Positions 16,086 to 24,143 of a stretch of 64,000 nt of DNA are shown here, piece after piece. The position numbers and the translations under genes were made by a program. Numbering within the stretch: the first letter of the stretch is position 1; every line of letters begins with the position of its first letter. This stretch comes from an uncultured Eubacteriales bacterium. GTDB taxonomy: Bacteria > Bacillota > Clostridia > Christensenellales > UBA1242. The notes under the pieces were generated by a model. It saw nothing but the letters and a program-made list of their open reading frames with translations, was not told the origin of the DNA and did not search any database. The DNA lies in NCBI GenBank assembly GCA_948512295.1, contig CAOQRA010000001.1, forward strand, positions 29,665 to 93,664, written 5' to 3'.

Positions 16086-17495
16086 ATGCTTAAAATATAT
16101 AATACAAAATCTAGACGTAAACAAGAGTTTACACCATTACATTCAGGATATGTGGGAATGTATGTTTGTGGGCCTACTGTGTATGGCGCCCCACATTTAG
16201 GGCATGCAAAAAGTTATATCTCATTTGATATCGTGCATAGATATTTAAAGTTTTTAGGCTATAAAGTTAAATATGTACAAAATATCACTGACGTAGGGCA
16301 CTTAGTAGGCGATGGCGATGAGGGTGAAGATAAAATTGCAAAACAAGCGAAACTGGAAAAGTTGGACGCTTACGAAATTGCATACAAGTATGAATGTGAG
16401 TATTTTGAGGCTATGGATGCGCTGAACATTTTAAGGCCAAGTATATCTGCGCGAGCAACGGGCTTTATTTCTGACATTATTGACGCGGTCGAGGAGATTC
16501 TTGATAGAGGCTATGCTTACGTGACAGAAGAGGGGAATGTATATTTTGATGTTCATAAATATCCAAAGTATGGTCAACTTTCCAACCGCAAACTTAGTGA
16601 AACTGTCAGCGGCGAACGCATTGATATTGCCTCCGACAAAAAGCATCCAGAGGATTTTGCGCTTTGGAAAGCGGTAAGTCCGCAAACCCTTATGAAATGG
16701 AAAAGCCCTTGGGGAGTGGGGTGCCCTGGGTGGCATATTGAGTGCAGTGTGCTAGCGCGCAAATTTTTAGGTGATAAATTCGATATACATGGCGGAGGCA
16801 TAGATAATATGTTTCCTCATCATGAATGCGAATGCGCGCAAGGTGATATACTCACTGGCTGTGTTCCTATGAATTATTTTATGCATAACAACTTAGTGAC
16901 AGTAAATGGCACTAAAATGGGCAAATCTTTGGGAAATTCAATGTCGCTTGATAAATTGTTTGCAAATTATGGTGCTATGGTTGTTAGATTTTTCATTTTG
17001 CAATTTCACTATCGAAGTGTGGTAGATTTTAGTGATGATGCGCTTTCAAGTGCTAAAAAGCAGTTTGATAAAATGCAAGAGACTATTTTAGCTGTACAAA
17101 ACGTAACTTCAGAAGAGGTTAAACCTTTAAAACTCGCTGGACTTTATGACGCCTGCATTGCGGCAATGGATGACGACTTTAATACTCCAGTATGCCTTGC
17201 TGAAATTCTCAAATTAATGAAACTATGCAAAATCTATTTGACAGAAAAGGATATGCAAGCACTTAAAGAAGCAAACTATATAATAAATCACATAATAAAA
17301 GATGTTTTAGGTTTAATGTTTGGTAATATTAAAGTGGAAGAAAGTAGTAAAGAAGTTGAAGAATTGGCTTCACAGCGCTGGCAAGCTAAAATTAATAAAG
17401 ATTTTGCCAAAGCAGACACTTTAAGAAAACGCATTTTGGAACTAGGCTATGAAGTGTTAGATGGAAAAGATGGTTATACCCTTAAAAAGGTGTAA
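16086..17495 (+). CDS. cysS: Cysteinyl-tRNA synthetase
   Basis: 469 residues, normal length. The class I HIGH motif is HLGH (37-40) and the KMSKS motif is KMGKS (about 277). The Zn-binding set is present: Cys28, WHIECS near residue 218 and HHECE near 245. The C-terminal DALR region includes DDDFNTP and an anticodon-binding tail. The enzyme charges tRNA-Cys with cysteine. The ribosome site is AGAGGAT. It may be co-transcribed with the MarR-type gene 26 bases upstream, which would be an unusual partner. A terminator overlaps the stop. Confidence 0.97.
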   Translation: MLKIYNTKSRRKQEFTPLHSGYVGMYVCGPTVYGAPHLGHAKSYISFDIVHRYLKFLGYKVKYVQNITDVGHLVGDGDEGEDKIAKQAKLEKLDAYEIAYKYECEYFEAMDALNILRPSISARATGFISDIIDAVEEILDRGYAYVTEEGNVYFDVHKYPKYGQLSNRKLSETVSGERIDIASDKKHPEDFALWKAVSPQTLMKWKSPWGVGCPGWHIECSVLARKFLGDKFDIHGGGIDNMFPHHECECAQGDILTGCVPMNYFMHNNLVTVNGTKMGKSLGNSMSLDKLFANYGAMVVRFFILQFHYRSVVDFSDDALSSAKKQFDKMQETILAVQNVTSEEVKPLKLAGLYDACIAAMDDDFNTPVCLAEILKLMKLCKIYLTEKDMQALKEANYIINHIIKDVLGLMFGNIKVEESSKEVEELASQRWQAKINKDFAKADTLRKRILELGYEVLDGKDGYTLKKV

Positions 17496-17507
17496 CCACT
17501 TTTTTAT
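17484..17507 (+). terminator. Terminator of cysS
   Basis: Stem AAAAAGGTG / CACTTTTTT (one G-U pair), 4-base loop, overlapping the stop. Confidence 0.7.
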
Positions 17508-17638
17508 GTTATTTTTGCTTGTCAATGAAGTTATTTTGAAATAATACAACTTTAATTTGAACCAATTTAAAAGAAAGTTTTGCAAAAATTTGTATTAATT
17601 AGCTGTTACAAACTCAGCATAATCCTTTTTTTTATACT

Positions 17639-17644
17639 TATAAT
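17639..17644 (+). promoter_or_regulatory. -10 box of the TVP38 gene (leaderless type)
   Basis: A perfect TATAAT ending six bases before the ATG at 17651. No good -35 at 17 bases and no ribosome site. Confidence 0.5.
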
Positions 17645-17650
17645 ATCAAT

Positions 17651-18361
17651 ATGGAACTATCCAAAAAACAGAAAATTTTGAGGTCTTTGTTAGTTATCTT
17701 AGGTATAGCTGCGTTTTTTGGCATAATCTTTCTTATGTTAAAACTTACTGGTTGGTGGGAAAGCATAAATTCTGTTCAAAAAGTTAAACGACTTATATTA
17801 GATTTAGGCTTTTGGGGCAGATTCATGTTTGTACTTTTGCAGTTTTTACAGGTTACCTTTATTCCGCTGCCTGCAAGTGCTGTAGTAATCGCGGGATCTT
17901 TAATTTATGGACCTTTTGAAGCCTCGCTTTTGAGCCTTGCGGGAATACTTTTAGGCAGCACACTTGCATTTTTTTTAGGCAGAACTTTTGGTAGAAAACT
18001 TGTGATTTTCATGGTGGGCGAAAAGACTTGCGACAAATGGGTGAAATTTTTAAGTAAAGGCAAATATAGTTTTGTAATTATGATGCTTTTACCTTTGTTT
18101 CCAGATGATGTATTGTGTCTAGTCGCGGGGCTTACAAATATGAGCTGGCTGTTTTTTATGACAACTCAATTTGTCACGCGCACTATTGGTATATTTTTGA
18201 TGTCCTACTTTTCAAGCGGAGAGATAATTCCCTATGAAGGCTGGGGAATTTATGCATGGATTTTAATTGCCGTTGTCGCTATAGTTAGTATATTTTTAAC
18301 CACCAAATATCAGCTACAAATAGAAAGCAGATTGGCAAAATTATTTAAAAAGAAAAATTAA
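17651..18361 (+). CDS. TVP38/TMEM64 (VTT/DedA-like) membrane protein
   Basis: 236 residues with about six hydrophobic segments. The VTT-domain features are present: VTFIPLPASAVVIAGSLIYGP near residue 73, a Gly-rich stretch LLGSTLAFFLGRTFGRKL near 100-117, and the second half-helix LFPDDVLCLVAGLTNM near 155. Homologues act as lipid scramblases or transporters in membranes. The gene has no ribosome site and a leaderless-type promoter. It converges with and overlaps the tiny LysM gene by four bases. Confidence 0.85.
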   Translation: MELSKKQKILRSLLVILGIAAFFGIIFLMLKLTGWWESINSVQKVKRLILDLGFWGRFMFVLLQFLQVTFIPLPASAVVIAGSLIYGPFEASLLSLAGILLGSTLAFFLGRTFGRKLVIFMVGEKTCDKWVKFLSKGKYSFVIMMLLPLFPDDVLCLVAGLTNMSWLFFMTTQFVTRTIGIFLMSYFSSGEIIPYEGWGIYAWILIAVVAIVSIFLTTKYQLQIESRLAKLFKKKN

Positions 18362-18516
18362 TGCTGAATATATAGCACTGTGCCTTCGCAAATCATTTTT
18401 GGTGTTAAATTGTTTGCAAGTAATATAAAGGTAGGATTAACGTTATAAGCTTTTGCAATTGAAGCCAAAGTATCGCCATTTTTAACTACGTAAATATCGT
18501 CTTTTATCTTTTTCAT
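18358..18516 (-). CDS. Single LysM-domain microprotein
   Basis: 52 residues, essentially one LysM domain: the opening YVVKNGDTLASIAKAYNV and the closing TPKMICEGTVLYIQ follow the LysM consensus (V..GDTL..IA..Y.V......N.L......G..L.I). LysM domains bind N-acetylglucosamine in peptidoglycan or spore cortex. There is no signal peptide, so it would act inside the cell, for example in a mother cell or forespore, or reach the wall in another way. AGAGGA precedes the ATG by five bases. It overlaps the end of the convergent TVP38 gene by four bases. It is too short for usual gene-length cut-offs but is clearly a real domain. Confidence 0.8.
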   Translation of the reverse strand: MKKIKDDIYVVKNGDTLASIAKAYNVNPTFILLANNLTPKMICEGTVLYIQH

Positions 18517-18582
18517 AATTTCCTCTTAAGATATTGTATTAAACTCAGGACAAACTTAATACAAATATATCTAGGAGAAAAC

Positions 18583-20121
18583 ATGAAATCACTATTTAAA
18601 ACTATTGTCCTTATCACCTTTTTTTCTGCCTTGACACGAGTAGCAGGTTTTATATTTAGAATATTTCTTTCACGAGCGATTGGCTCGGAAAGCTTGGGGA
18701 TTTATCAAGCTGCATTTTCCGTATTTATGGTGCTATTGACGATAGTGTCAAGCGGAATTCCTTTAATAATCTCTCGTATGAGCGCTTCATATCGCGCTAA
18801 AAATGAAAAAAAATCAGAAGCAGTTCTTGTTTCAGTGGCACTTATCTTCACTATAATTTTAAGCGTCCTTTTATGTTTGATAGTTTTCCTTTTTAAAAAT
18901 ATATTTGCGGGGCTTTTCACGGATGCACGCTGTGTTCAAATCTTAATTGTGCTTTTACCCAGCCTTGTATTCTCAGCAGTTTATAGCGTTTTTCGAGGAG
19001 CTCTTTGGGGGCAAAACAACTACTTTGCACTTTGCATATCAGAACTTTACGAACAAATTGTTCGCATTTTTATCTGCGTTTTAATATTAGGTGCAGGCTT
19101 CAGTGTGATTGAAAATGCCACCTCGGTTGCATTAAGTTTAACAATTGCCTGCCTGTTTTCCATGATATTTGTAGTACTATTATACTTTTTCTATGGCGGT
19201 AAGCTTGGCAAGCCCTCAAGAAAAGTGTTTGTGCCTCTCTTTAAGCAGTCTACGCCTATAACTGGTATACGTGTGGCAGGAAGTTTTTTACAGCCTTTGA
19301 TCGCACTTATAATTCCCGCAAGGTTGAGTGCTATTGGATATACTCCATCTCAAGCAATGTCTATTTATGGAGTTGCTGTAGGAATGACGTTACCTCTATT
19401 GTTTGTTCCGACTACTGTTATTGGCTCACTTTCAACTGCGTTAATTCCAGACATTTCTACAGCGGTAGCGCAAAACAATCAATCGCATATAGAAAACCGA
19501 GTTCGCACTTCCATCACTTTTTCGCTTTTTGTGTCTTGCCTTTTTGTGCCTGTTTATCTGGCACTAGGAGAAATGGCGGGCTTATTCATATTTGATAACG
19601 CGCTTAGCGGAACGCTGCTTGCTCAAGCTGCATGGGTGCTTGTACCTTTGGGGCTTACTAACATATCCTCAGCATTATTAAACTCTCTCGGAATGGAAGT
19701 AAAGTCTTTCACCAATTATGTAATAGGTGCAGTGTTTATGTTTTTCGCACTTTGGTTTTTGCCAGCACTCATTGGAATCAACGCTCTTATCTATGGCATG
19801 GGAATAAGCTTTATAGTTACAGCCGTTTTAAATTTTGTAATGTTAAAACGAAAACTTAAAATTAAATTGCATATTTTAAAACCTCTTTGCATTATGGCTT
19901 TTCTGATTATTCCTTGCGCAGCACTTACAAGCTTTATTGCTTCTCTTGCGAGTTATGTATTCCCTCTTTTTATCACTCTTTGTATTGGTGGGACAGTGGG
20001 AGTAGGAAGTTTTCTTCTTTTATGCGCTGTCACTGGCATTATGGATATTCAATCTTTCTTGTATATGGCTAAATCAAAGTTTAAATTCAAAAGAAGATCA
20101 AAAAAGCAAGCAGTGAATTAA
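18583..20121 (+). CDS. spoVB: SpoVB/MOP-family flippase (polysaccharide or lipid II type)
   Basis: 512 residues with about 14 membrane segments. The first 60 residues (ALTRVAGFIFRIFLSRAIGSESLGIYQ) and GIPLIISRMSASYRAK are characteristic of the SpoVB/YkvU/MurJ-like branch of the MOP superfamily, as is VFRGALWGQNN. SpoVB is needed for spore cortex synthesis in Bacillus, probably moving a cell-wall precursor across the forespore membrane. The ribosome site is AGGAG. It sits near other sporulation-linked genes such as DUF421 and LysM. The exact substrate is not visible. Confidence 0.85.
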   Translation: MKSLFKTIVLITFFSALTRVAGFIFRIFLSRAIGSESLGIYQAAFSVFMVLLTIVSSGIPLIISRMSASYRAKNEKKSEAVLVSVALIFTIILSVLLCLIVFLFKNIFAGLFTDARCVQILIVLLPSLVFSAVYSVFRGALWGQNNYFALCISELYEQIVRIFICVLILGAGFSVIENATSVALSLTIACLFSMIFVVLLYFFYGGKLGKPSRKVFVPLFKQSTPITGIRVAGSFLQPLIALIIPARLSAIGYTPSQAMSIYGVAVGMTLPLLFVPTTVIGSLSTALIPDISTAVAQNNQSHIENRVRTSITFSLFVSCLFVPVYLALGEMAGLFIFDNALSGTLLAQAAWVLVPLGLTNISSALLNSLGMEVKSFTNYVIGAVFMFFALWFLPALIGINALIYGMGISFIVTAVLNFVMLKRKLKIKLHILKPLCIMAFLIIPCAALTSFIASLASYVFPLFITLCIGGTVGVGSFLLLCAVTGIMDIQSFLYMAKSKFKFKRRSKKQAVN

Positions 20122-20136
20122 ATTTTTAAAAATGTT

Positions 20137-20142
20137 TATACT
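20137..20142 (+). promoter_or_regulatory. -10 box of the DUF421 gene (leaderless type)
   Basis: TATACT ending six bases before the ATG at 20149; no ribosome site upstream. Confidence 0.5.
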
Positions 20143-20148
20143 ATTTTT

Positions 20149-20859
20149 ATGCTTACAATAGTTGCGCGTTCAATTATTATATATTTAATTGTGCTGCTCG
20201 TTTTTAGATTGATGGGTAAACGCCAGATAGGTCAAATGCAACCATTTGAACTTGTTTTAACGCTGATAATTGCAGACTTGGCAACCATTCCTATGGCTGA
20301 GGTGTCAGTGCCAGTGCTTCATGGCATTATACCTCTTTTAACTCTATCAATATTACATTTTATCATTACGCTTCTTACTAAAAAAAGTGTGACGTTTTCG
20401 CGAATTGTAAGCGGGAAACCCGTAATTATTATTAATCCTAAAGGGCTTGATTATAAAGCAATGAAACAGCTGAATTTAACCATCGATGATATCTTGGCTG
20501 CGCTTAGAAATTGTGGGTATTTTTCTATAGCAGAAGTGCAATACGCCATCATGGAAACGAGCGGTAAGGTGAGCGTTATGCCAAAAGCCGAATATACACC
20601 GGCGACAAATGGTGCACTAGGGCTGAAAGAGGATGATAGTTTGATTCCTATCACTCTTGTCAGTGAAGGTAAAATTATTCAAGCTAATATGAAACTTGCT
20701 GGGATGGATGAAGAGAAAATTAAAAACATAACGCAGCAAAATGGTGCAAAAAAGATAAAAGACGTTTTAGTGCTGACTATGGATAAAACTGGCAGCGCCT
20801 ATATTCAACTTATGGAAGGGGAAGGAAAAAGTATTTCATGCGAGGTGATTCCCGCATGA
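20149..20859 (+). CDS. DUF421 (YetF/YcaP-type) membrane protein
   Basis: 236 residues. Three N-terminal membrane helices include the family core FRLMGKRQIGQMQPFELVLTLIIADLATIPM (residues about 20-50). A soluble domain follows with GKPVIIINPKGLDYKAMKQLNLTIDDILAALRNCGYFSIAEVQYAIMETSGKVSVMPK, the second family signature. Homologues in spore-formers are found in germination and sporulation settings. The stop overlaps the next ATG by four bases (ATGA), coupling it to the DUF4363 gene. It is transcribed from its own leaderless-type promoter after spoVB. Confidence 0.9.
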   Translation: MLTIVARSIIIYLIVLLVFRLMGKRQIGQMQPFELVLTLIIADLATIPMAEVSVPVLHGIIPLLTLSILHFIITLLTKKSVTFSRIVSGKPVIIINPKGLDYKAMKQLNLTIDDILAALRNCGYFSIAEVQYAIMETSGKVSVMPKAEYTPATNGALGLKEDDSLIPITLVSEGKIIQANMKLAGMDEEKIKNITQQNGAKKIKDVLVLTMDKTGSAYIQLMEGEGKSISCEVIPA

Positions 20860-21251
20860 AAATATTTCATTACATAAATTTTAGTTTGATTTTTTTGTTT
20901 TTAGTTGCAATATGCGTCATTGAAGACGTATATGTAAACAAAAGTTTAACTCAAACACAATATGATTGCTTGCAACTTGAAAAGCAGCTTGAATACGATG
21001 AAAGCTTGCTTACAATGCAGATGTCACTTTTAGTGGATAATTTACAATATCATTGGGATAATAATGAAAGCGACTTATGTTATATGGTAAACCATAAAAG
21101 CATACAAGAAATTGGCACGGAGATTGCCAAAATAAAGTCATATGTCGCAAGCAATGATGTAGACGCATTTAAAGTCAGCATAGAAACCATTAAATATTAT
21201 TGCAAGGCTTATTTACACTTTATGGGCGCAAGCGGTCATAACATTCTTTAA
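20856..21251 (+). CDS. DUF4363 family membrane-anchored protein
   Basis: 131 residues; the start at 20856 follows GAGGTGA and overlaps the DUF421 stop. One N-terminal membrane segment (about 7-25, FSLIFLFLVAICVIE) precedes an extracytoplasmic helical domain (LQLEKQLEYDESLLTMQMSL ... WDNNESDLCYMVNHKSIQEIGTEIAKIKSYV). DUF421-DUF4363 pairs are a recurrent Clostridial arrangement, which supports both calls. Function unknown. Confidence 0.82.
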   Translation: MKIFHYINFSLIFLFLVAICVIEDVYVNKSLTQTQYDCLQLEKQLEYDESLLTMQMSLLVDNLQYHWDNNESDLCYMVNHKSIQEIGTEIAKIKSYVASNDVDAFKVSIETIKYYCKAYLHFMGASGHNIL

Positions 21252-21300
21252 TATTGTTATATCTCTAATAAAAACGTCCAGCATGAAATCATATTCATTA

Positions 21301-21331
21301 AAAAAAGTCGTCCAAGTATGAGGCGACTTTT
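21301..21331 (-). terminator. Terminator of the leftward XRE gene
   Basis: Stem AAAAGTCG / CGACTTTT with flanking A/T runs, between convergent genes. Confidence 0.65.
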
Positions 21332-21338
21332 CTACTAA

Positions 21339-21545
21339 TTAATTTTCAATACCTAATAAATAATCACAGGTGCATTTAAAAAATCTTGATAAAATTATAA
21401 CAGAATCAATATTGGGCGTTGTCTTTTTACCTAACCATCTAGCTATTTGTGGTTGCGAAATGCCCGTCTCTTTACTAAGTTGATTTTGAGACAGATTATT
21501 TTCTATCATAAGTTCTTCTAATTTTTCCGCAAATTTATTTAGCAT
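21339..21545 (-). CDS. XRE-family helix-turn-helix regulator (leftward)
   Basis: 68 residues, a single Cro/C1-type helix-turn-helix: LEELMIENNLSQNQLSKETGISQPQIARWLGKKTTPNID. The ending FKCTCDYLLGIEN is typical of small XRE repressors. It is transcribed away from a second XRE gene at 21657, with three ATAC-N6-GTAT dyads between them. The shared tail motif (TCDYLLG here, TTEYLLG in the partner) shows the two are distant paralogues. There is no toxin or phage gene beside them, so the pair looks free-standing. Confidence 0.88.
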   Translation of the reverse strand: MLNKFAEKLEELMIENNLSQNQLSKETGISQPQIARWLGKKTTPNIDSVIILSRFFKCTCDYLLGIEN

Positions 21546-21562
21546 ATCCCTTCTTTGTAAAG

Positions 21563-21638
21563 ATTATAATACAATTTAGTATAAAATAATTGACATATAC
21601 GAAATTGTATAATAAAATATTGTTATACACTTTTGTAT
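21563..21638. promoter_or_regulatory. Divergent promoters with three evenly spaced operators
   Basis: Rightward promoter: TTGACA (21590-21595), 17-base spacer, TAAAAT (21613-21618). Leftward -10: TATAAT (21563-21568, minus). Three dyads of the form ATAC-N6-GTAT sit at 21569-21582, 21597-21610 and 21625-21638, with centres exactly 28 bases apart. The first abuts the leftward -10, the second fills the spacer of the rightward promoter, and the third covers the start region of the rightward gene. Confidence 0.75.
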
Positions 21639-21656
21639 ATAAAAGGAGGTGAAAAT

Positions 21657-21926
21657 ATGGAAATACTTGCACAAAGACTTAAAACTTTGATGGAAGAGTA
21701 TGGAGTAAATGAAAAGAAGCTCTCTGACGAGGCAGATGTACATAGACATCTTATTCGCGGGTTATTAGATAATGCCTACACGCCAAGTATGAGAGTTGTC
21801 ATGAAACTCGCGCTCTACTTTTCTTGCACTACCGAGTATTTGCTAGGTCTATCTAAAATTGAAGATGAATATGGCGTAGCGGCAAAAAGAAAAAGTAAAA
21901 AGCAAAAGCAAAAAAGTGTAAACTAA
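21657..21926 (+). CDS. XRE-family helix-turn-helix regulator (rightward)
   Basis: 89 residues. The start at 21657 follows a strong AGGAGGTG; an in-frame TTG at 21633 lies inside the third operator. The HTH spans LMEEYGVNEKKLSDEADVHRHLIRGLLDNAYTPSM, then CTTEYLLGLSK, and it ends in a basic tail (KRKSKKQKQK) that could add nonspecific DNA affinity. Two divergent XRE genes around three operators form a compact switch comparable in layout to phage cI/cro controls, without any other phage gene. Confidence 0.85.
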   Translation: MEILAQRLKTLMEEYGVNEKKLSDEADVHRHLIRGLLDNAYTPSMRVVMKLALYFSCTTEYLLGLSKIEDEYGVAAKRKSKKQKQKSVN

Positions 21927-21991
21927 AAGTAAACTTTGTTTCATTCAGAATGACACTACTTTTAGTAGAAGGCAAAGTGCTTTTGAAAGGC

Positions 21992-22021
21992 AAAAAAACG
22001 CGCACTAATTGCGCGTTTTTT
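21992..22021. terminator. Bidirectional terminator
   Basis: Stem AAAAAACGCGC / GCGCGTTTTTT with loop ACTAATT, between the convergent XRE gene and the surface protein. A repeat fragment (TTCAGAATGACA) lies at 21940-21956. Confidence 0.8.
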
Positions 22022-22035
22022 AAATTGTATTAATT

Positions 22036-23169
22036 TTACCAAACCTTTTCTTTCTTTTTAGTAAACACGATTATAAGAATTACAACTCCAAGAAGTGCAA
22101 CTGCGCAAGCTACGATAATCCAAATTATAACTGAGGTTTGCATAGGCGAGCCCGTTGAAACTTGCAACTCTTCACTTTTGAATTGAGTAGGGGAACCATC
22201 GGTGTTATACACGACGCAATATACCTGCCAAGTGCCAGCGACTCTATTGCTGTCGAAGAGAAAGGAATTTCCGTTGCGCTCTGGGTCGCCAGTAAAGATG
22301 GCATTTTGATAATCTGAAAATTCCTCACGGAATTTATCCTTTTCGCTGAGTACATATTTTTTACCATCTGCGCTTTCGCCTTTAACATACCACGTAATTA
22401 AGTTTTGATTGCAATATTTAAAACCATCACGTTCATCATTTATGATGTTAAACATATGTGCGTCGCCAATGCTTGTAATACCACTTGCATCGGTGCGTTC
22501 TATAATTGGATTAGCGGTTATTGCAGAGGGTGCTACAAAGATAAACTCACTTGCTGCATCATAATATTGAGGTGCACTACCTGACTGGTTACCAAGTCCA
22601 ATATGCACGATAAACTTGTAAATTCCCCAGCCATTGCCGTAATTTTTATGCTGTCTTTCTCCAAACTTAACATCTTCTTCTTTGGAATAGGCATCTATAT
22701 AAAATTCATGTGAGGCAATTGCGGCGGTCACTTCTTCTAAAGTATTCAAAGGGGAACTTGAAGTAAAAACATTATCAATTGTTATCTTGCCATCGTATTC
22801 ATCAAATGACGTGTTTGTATCCGAGATATAGCGCTGCTCATATTGAAGCTCGATACTGTAAGTATAATTAATGTTTTCGCCCGTTGGAATTTGGCTGCCA
22901 GCGTCAAAATTGAATTTAAGTTTAGTCATATCTTTCCATTCAAATTCTGTGTAGGTAGAGCCTGAATAGTTGCCCTTGTTTGTGGAGTTATATTGACTAT
23001 TTGGCGAGCTTCGTCTATATGCTACATATGTTAGCGTACTGTTCGAAAGAGCAATAGATTCGGCGGCGTGTGTCATACTAACAATTGTTGTGCCGCTAAA
23101 AGTCAGAAGCAGCATTGCAAATAGAGCGCACAGCGTTATTAAAAAACTTTTTGAATATTTTTTAGTCAT
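22036..23169 (-). CDS. Membrane-anchored extracellular protein, unknown function
   Basis: 377 residues from 23169 (AAGGAG upstream); an ATG 33 bases earlier has no ribosome site. A signal peptide with cleavage near THAA (residue 36) leads a beta-rich extracellular part of about 300 residues with repeated aromatic strands (NYTYSIELQYEQRY, AGTWQVYCVVYN). A C-terminal membrane helix (about 347-370, VIIWIIVACAVALLGVVILIIVF) is followed by a KKKEK anchor. This is the topology of a single-pass cell-surface protein without a sortase motif. I recognise no domain family. It is monocistronic, with its own terminator. Confidence 0.75.
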   Translation of the reverse strand: MTKKYSKSFLITLCALFAMLLLTFSGTTIVSMTHAAESIALSNSTLTYVAYRRSSPNSQYNSTNKGNYSGSTYTEFEWKDMTKLKFNFDAGSQIPTGENINYTYSIELQYEQRYISDTNTSFDEYDGKITIDNVFTSSSPLNTLEEVTAAIASHEFYIDAYSKEEDVKFGERQHKNYGNGWGIYKFIVHIGLGNQSGSAPQYYDAASEFIFVAPSAITANPIIERTDASGITSIGDAHMFNIINDERDGFKYCNQNLITWYVKGESADGKKYVLSEKDKFREEFSDYQNAIFTGDPERNGNSFLFDSNRVAGTWQVYCVVYNTDGSPTQFKSEELQVSTGSPMQTSVIIWIIVACAVALLGVVILIIVFTKKKEKVW

Positions 23170-23246
23170 AATATTCTCCTTTTTACGAATAGAGTTTAGC
23201 ATACTTTAAAAATAAAATAAAACGATTTTCAAAGGTTTTTAAATTG

Positions 23247-23275
23247 TTGACAAAATTTGTATAAATATATATACT
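23247..23275 (+). promoter_or_regulatory. Consensus sigma-A promoter, leaderless type
   Basis: A near-perfect promoter: TTGACA (23247-23252), 17-base spacer, TATACT (23270-23275). The -10 ends seven bases before the ATG at 23283, so transcription should start at the start codon. Confidence 0.8.
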
Positions 23276-23282
23276 AAAAATT

Positions 23283-24134
23283 ATGGAAAAAGAAGAATTA
23301 GAAATCGGAGTTTGTGAAAATCAAATGACCTTTGATTTTTCGATGCTGGAAAATTGTGAAGTGGAAGAGGAAGAAAGTAGCATTCTGCCTGAGGGGTTTG
23401 TAGTGCCTAAAAACCATGATTGGATTGATGATGAGGTGTTGTTTGTTGTCGTAAAAACTCAAGGCCATGATAATGACTTATGCGGGAAGACTATGCTTGA
23501 ATGGGTGAAAATTGCTGGCAGCGGTTGTGAAAAGTTGACTTTAGCAGACGGCGAGGATATTTACGCACAAGTGCGTAGCCTTAATTCAAGCAAAAATTAC
23601 ATCGCTGTGTTCTATTCTGATACACCGCTTTTGGAGAAAAATACCTTTCATAAAATTATGGATTATTTCTGCAAAAATCAAATGAATGTTTTGACTTTGC
23701 CGCGAGGCTATGTTTTTAAAAGCGAGTTTTTAAAAAATAACGTCTGCTTTGCCTCTGGTCAAATGACAGAATTTGAAAATGCCAAGCGTGATTTTATTTG
23801 CGTTAATAACAGCATTACCTTTTCAAAAGTCAGCAAATATCTTTATGACAAAATCAGACTTTTTCATCTCAAAAATGGAGTTATTATGTCTGGTAGTGAA
23901 ACCATCTTTATAGATGCAGATGTGGAAATTGAAGCGGGAGTTAATATAGAGGCGAACAATCATATAAAAGGGCAGACATATATTGGGAAAGGCGTTATAT
24001 TAGAGCCTAATAACGTCATCAAAAACAGCATTATTTCTGACAACGCATGTCTATGTGGTTGTTATATTGAAAATAGCAAAGTGACAAATGGGAAATTTGC
24101 AGTTATGGAAAAACTTATAAATCAAGAGTTTTAG
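23283..24134 (+). CDS. Degenerate GlmU-like protein
   Basis: 283 residues. GlmU is the bifunctional enzyme making UDP-N-acetylglucosamine, and its gene commonly lies upstream of pth and mfd, as here. The middle part has pyrophosphorylase-like pieces (IAVFYSDTPLLEKNTFHKIMDYF, TLPRGYVFKSEFL). The C-terminal part is a short left-handed beta helix (IFIDADVEIEAGVNIEANNHIKGQTYIGKGVILEPNNVI) with the GlmU style. But the N-terminal nucleotide-binding signature (LAAGxGTRM) is absent, and the helix is much shorter than in GlmU (about 450 residues). It is probably inactive or repurposed. The mRNA is probably leaderless. Confidence 0.65.
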   Translation: MEKEELEIGVCENQMTFDFSMLENCEVEEEESSILPEGFVVPKNHDWIDDEVLFVVVKTQGHDNDLCGKTMLEWVKIAGSGCEKLTLADGEDIYAQVRSLNSSKNYIAVFYSDTPLLEKNTFHKIMDYFCKNQMNVLTLPRGYVFKSEFLKNNVCFASGQMTEFENAKRDFICVNNSITFSKVSKYLYDKIRLFHLKNGVIMSGSETIFIDADVEIEAGVNIEANNHIKGQTYIGKGVILEPNNVIKNSIISDNACLCGCYIENSKVTNGKFAVMEKLINQEF

Positions 24135-24143
24135 GGGTGAAAA

